Positions 62,936 through 64,000 of a stretch of DNA of 64,000 nt are shown here, piece after piece; position 1 is the stretch's first letter, and each line of letters starts with the position of its first letter. The notes beneath the pieces were generated by a model. The model searched no databases and was not told the DNA's origin. It saw only the letters and a program-made list of their open reading frames with translations. This DNA comes from Clostridia bacterium (GTDB lineage Bacteria > Bacillota > Clostridia > UBA1381 > UBA9506): assembly GCA_017416855.1 (NCBI GenBank), contig JAFQAZ010000002.1, forward strand, positions 62,001 to 126,000, given 5' to 3'. A program made the translations under genes and the position numbers.

Positions 62936-64000
62936 ATGAAAAAAATCTGCTTTTTACTTGTGCTTATATTCATATTTTCCCTCCCGGTTAACGCCTCTGA
63001 AAGCTATCAGCTGGCATACCCGGTAAAGGATGGCTATGCCCGCATTGTCAAGGATTTAAAATGGGGCTTGGTCAATGACCGCTTAGAACCGGTTCTTACC
63101 CCAAAATGGGATTTTTTAGGCGACCTGACAGAAGGGTTCCGTCTGATTCGATCCGGAACCCTCTCAGGCTTTGCCGATCGTGAAGGCAAGCAGGTTATTG
63201 CACCCCAGTTTATTCAGGCCGAAAACTTTTCACAGGGGCTTTCAGCGGTGAAAAATGCCGAAGGAAAATGGGGGTTCATAAACACCACAGGGGAGCTTGT
63301 CATTCCTTATCAATACGATGAAGCTAATTCCTTTTCCGATGGATTGGCCCTCATCAGAACTGAAGGGCTGTACGGTTATATTGACAAAGAGAACAACGCC
63401 GTAATCCCCCCTACCTATACGGAGGCATATCCTTTTTCTGAAAACCTAGCCTGTATCAAGTCTGAAGGTGGATACGGCTACATTCATACCGACGGTTCCC
63501 TGGCCATTACGCCGCAATACGAGCTTGCATTTGACTTTTGCGAAGGCGTTGCTGTGATTAAAAACGGTCAATACGGATTGATTGATACATCCGGCAAAAC
63601 TTTGATTGTTCCCTCCTTTGACCGTCTTTTCCCCATGAGCAAAAACGGCTTGTTAAAAGCTGAAAAAGGCGGAAAAATGGCATTTGTAAACACTTCAGGC
63701 CAGCCAAAAACAGAGTTTCTCTATACAGATTTAGGGGATTTTTCTGAAGGCTTTTGTCCTGTGGGCACATCTGAAGGCTATGGTTACATTAACAGTTCTT
63801 TTGAGCTTGTTTTGTCCCCAACCTGGGAGCAAGCCGGTGATTTTTCAGATGGGCTCGCTCCGGTAAAAAAAGACGGATTGTGGGGATACATCGACACAGA
63901 AGGCAACCTTAAAACTGACTATTGCTTTACAGAAGCCAGTTCTTTTGCCTTTGGTTCTGCTGTTGTTTGCACCGAAGACGGCAGCTGGCAATTTGTTACA
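62936..64000 (+). CDS. secreted WG-repeat protein, cut by the right edge
   Basis: The frame is open for 355 codons from the ATG at 62936 (AAGGAG 8 nt upstream) to the window end. Signal peptide MKKICFLLVLIFIFSLPVNA. The rest is a chain of about eight WG (KWG) beta-leaflet repeats of 40-46 residues, such as GKWGFINTTGELVIPYQYDEA, GLYGYIDKENNAVIPP and GLWGYIDTEGNLKT. WG repeats are thought to be protein- or ligand-binding scaffolds; function here is unknown. More domains may lie beyond the edge. Confidence 0.9.
   Translation, partial: MKKICFLLVLIFIFSLPVNASESYQLAYPVKDGYARIVKDLKWGLVNDRLEPVLTPKWDFLGDLTEGFRLIRSGTLSGFADREGKQVIAPQFIQAENFSQGLSAVKNAEGKWGFINTTGELVIPYQYDEANSFSDGLALIRTEGLYGYIDKENNAVIPPTYTEAYPFSENLACIKSEGGYGYIHTDGSLAITPQYELAFDFCEGVAVIKNGQYGLIDTSGKTLIVPSFDRLFPMSKNGLLKAEKGGKMAFVNTSGQPKTEFLYTDLGDFSEGFCPVGTSEGYGYINSSFELVLSPTWEQAGDFSDGLAPVKKDGLWGYIDTEGNLKTDYCFTEASSFAFGSAVVCTEDGSWQFVT

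Noticed and set aside
1-64000. CRISPR arrays, tRNA or rRNA genes, prophage genes
   Set aside because: No regularly spaced repeats, cloverleaf genes or phage-type genes were seen.

Overview
The window reads as a chromosomal segment of an anaerobic, spore-forming Firmicute of the class Clostridia with a diderm-free, S-layer type envelope. The grounds are moderate-to-low G+C with AT-rich promoters, consensus sigma-A promoters and GGAGG ribosome sites, frequent TTG/GTG starts, spoIVA, spoIVB and a PdaA-like deacetylase, remA, a glycyl radical enzyme, a 2[4Fe-4S] ferredoxin, SLH-domain proteins, and a CsaB-type pyruvyl transferase, whose product is the known ligand of SLH domains. A genus cannot be fixed from the sequence alone. 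The hexuronate genes and the large secreted-protein operon fit a plant- or mucus-polysaccharide gut lifestyle (inference).

Layout. (1) 1-17.7 kb: a minus-strand operon of at least seven genes starting at 13166. It encodes two LplB/LplC-type permeases, a 600-aa lipoprotein solute-binding protein, a two-discoidin-domain protein, a 1206-aa parallel beta-helix protein with a discoidin domain inside it, and two SLH proteins (the last runs off the left edge). Next to it is a 1309-aa secreted metallophosphoesterase with three discoidin-like domains. An identical 27-bp box sits exactly 23 nt upstream of an extended -10 at three promoters: this operon, the phosphoesterase gene, and a divergent EamA-type transporter gene. 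(2) 18.7-23.4 kb: a small coiled-coil protein, an ABC exporter, a PdaA-like deacetylase and spoIVB. (3) 23.29-27.35 kb: a cassette of an AraC-type regulator, a glycyl radical enzyme and its radical-SAM activase, lying between two diverged copies of the spoIVB 3' end. It looks like an insertion that split spoIVB and restored it. (4) 27.5-35.6 kb: amidase, RuvX, a GT4-CsaB fusion, a NahK-like kinase, and serA/serC. (5) 35.8-45.5 kb: ferredoxin, uxaB-uxaA, apgM, nadK-argR-recN-QueG-like, mreB/mbl. (6) 45.5-45.75 kb: a structured RNA on the minus strand, a candidate 6S RNA. (7) 45.9-64 kb: spoIVA, rpsF-ssb-rpsR, the mnmG-yicC-remA-gmk-rpoZ-rimO-pgsA operon, secD-secF, ppa, a zinc-ribbon protein, murD with three tandem M42 peptidase genes, and a WG-repeat protein cut by the right edge.

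How the parts may work together: the left locus probably captures and imports an unidentified glycan, with its SLH proteins held on a pyruvylated wall polymer made with the help of the GT4-CsaB protein. The most unusual items are the spoIVB-bounded glycyl radical cassette, the shared 27-bp promoter box, the free-standing structured RNA, and a hairpin that would hide the spoIVB ribosome site in read-through mRNA. No tRNA, rRNA, CRISPR array, transposase or integrase was seen.
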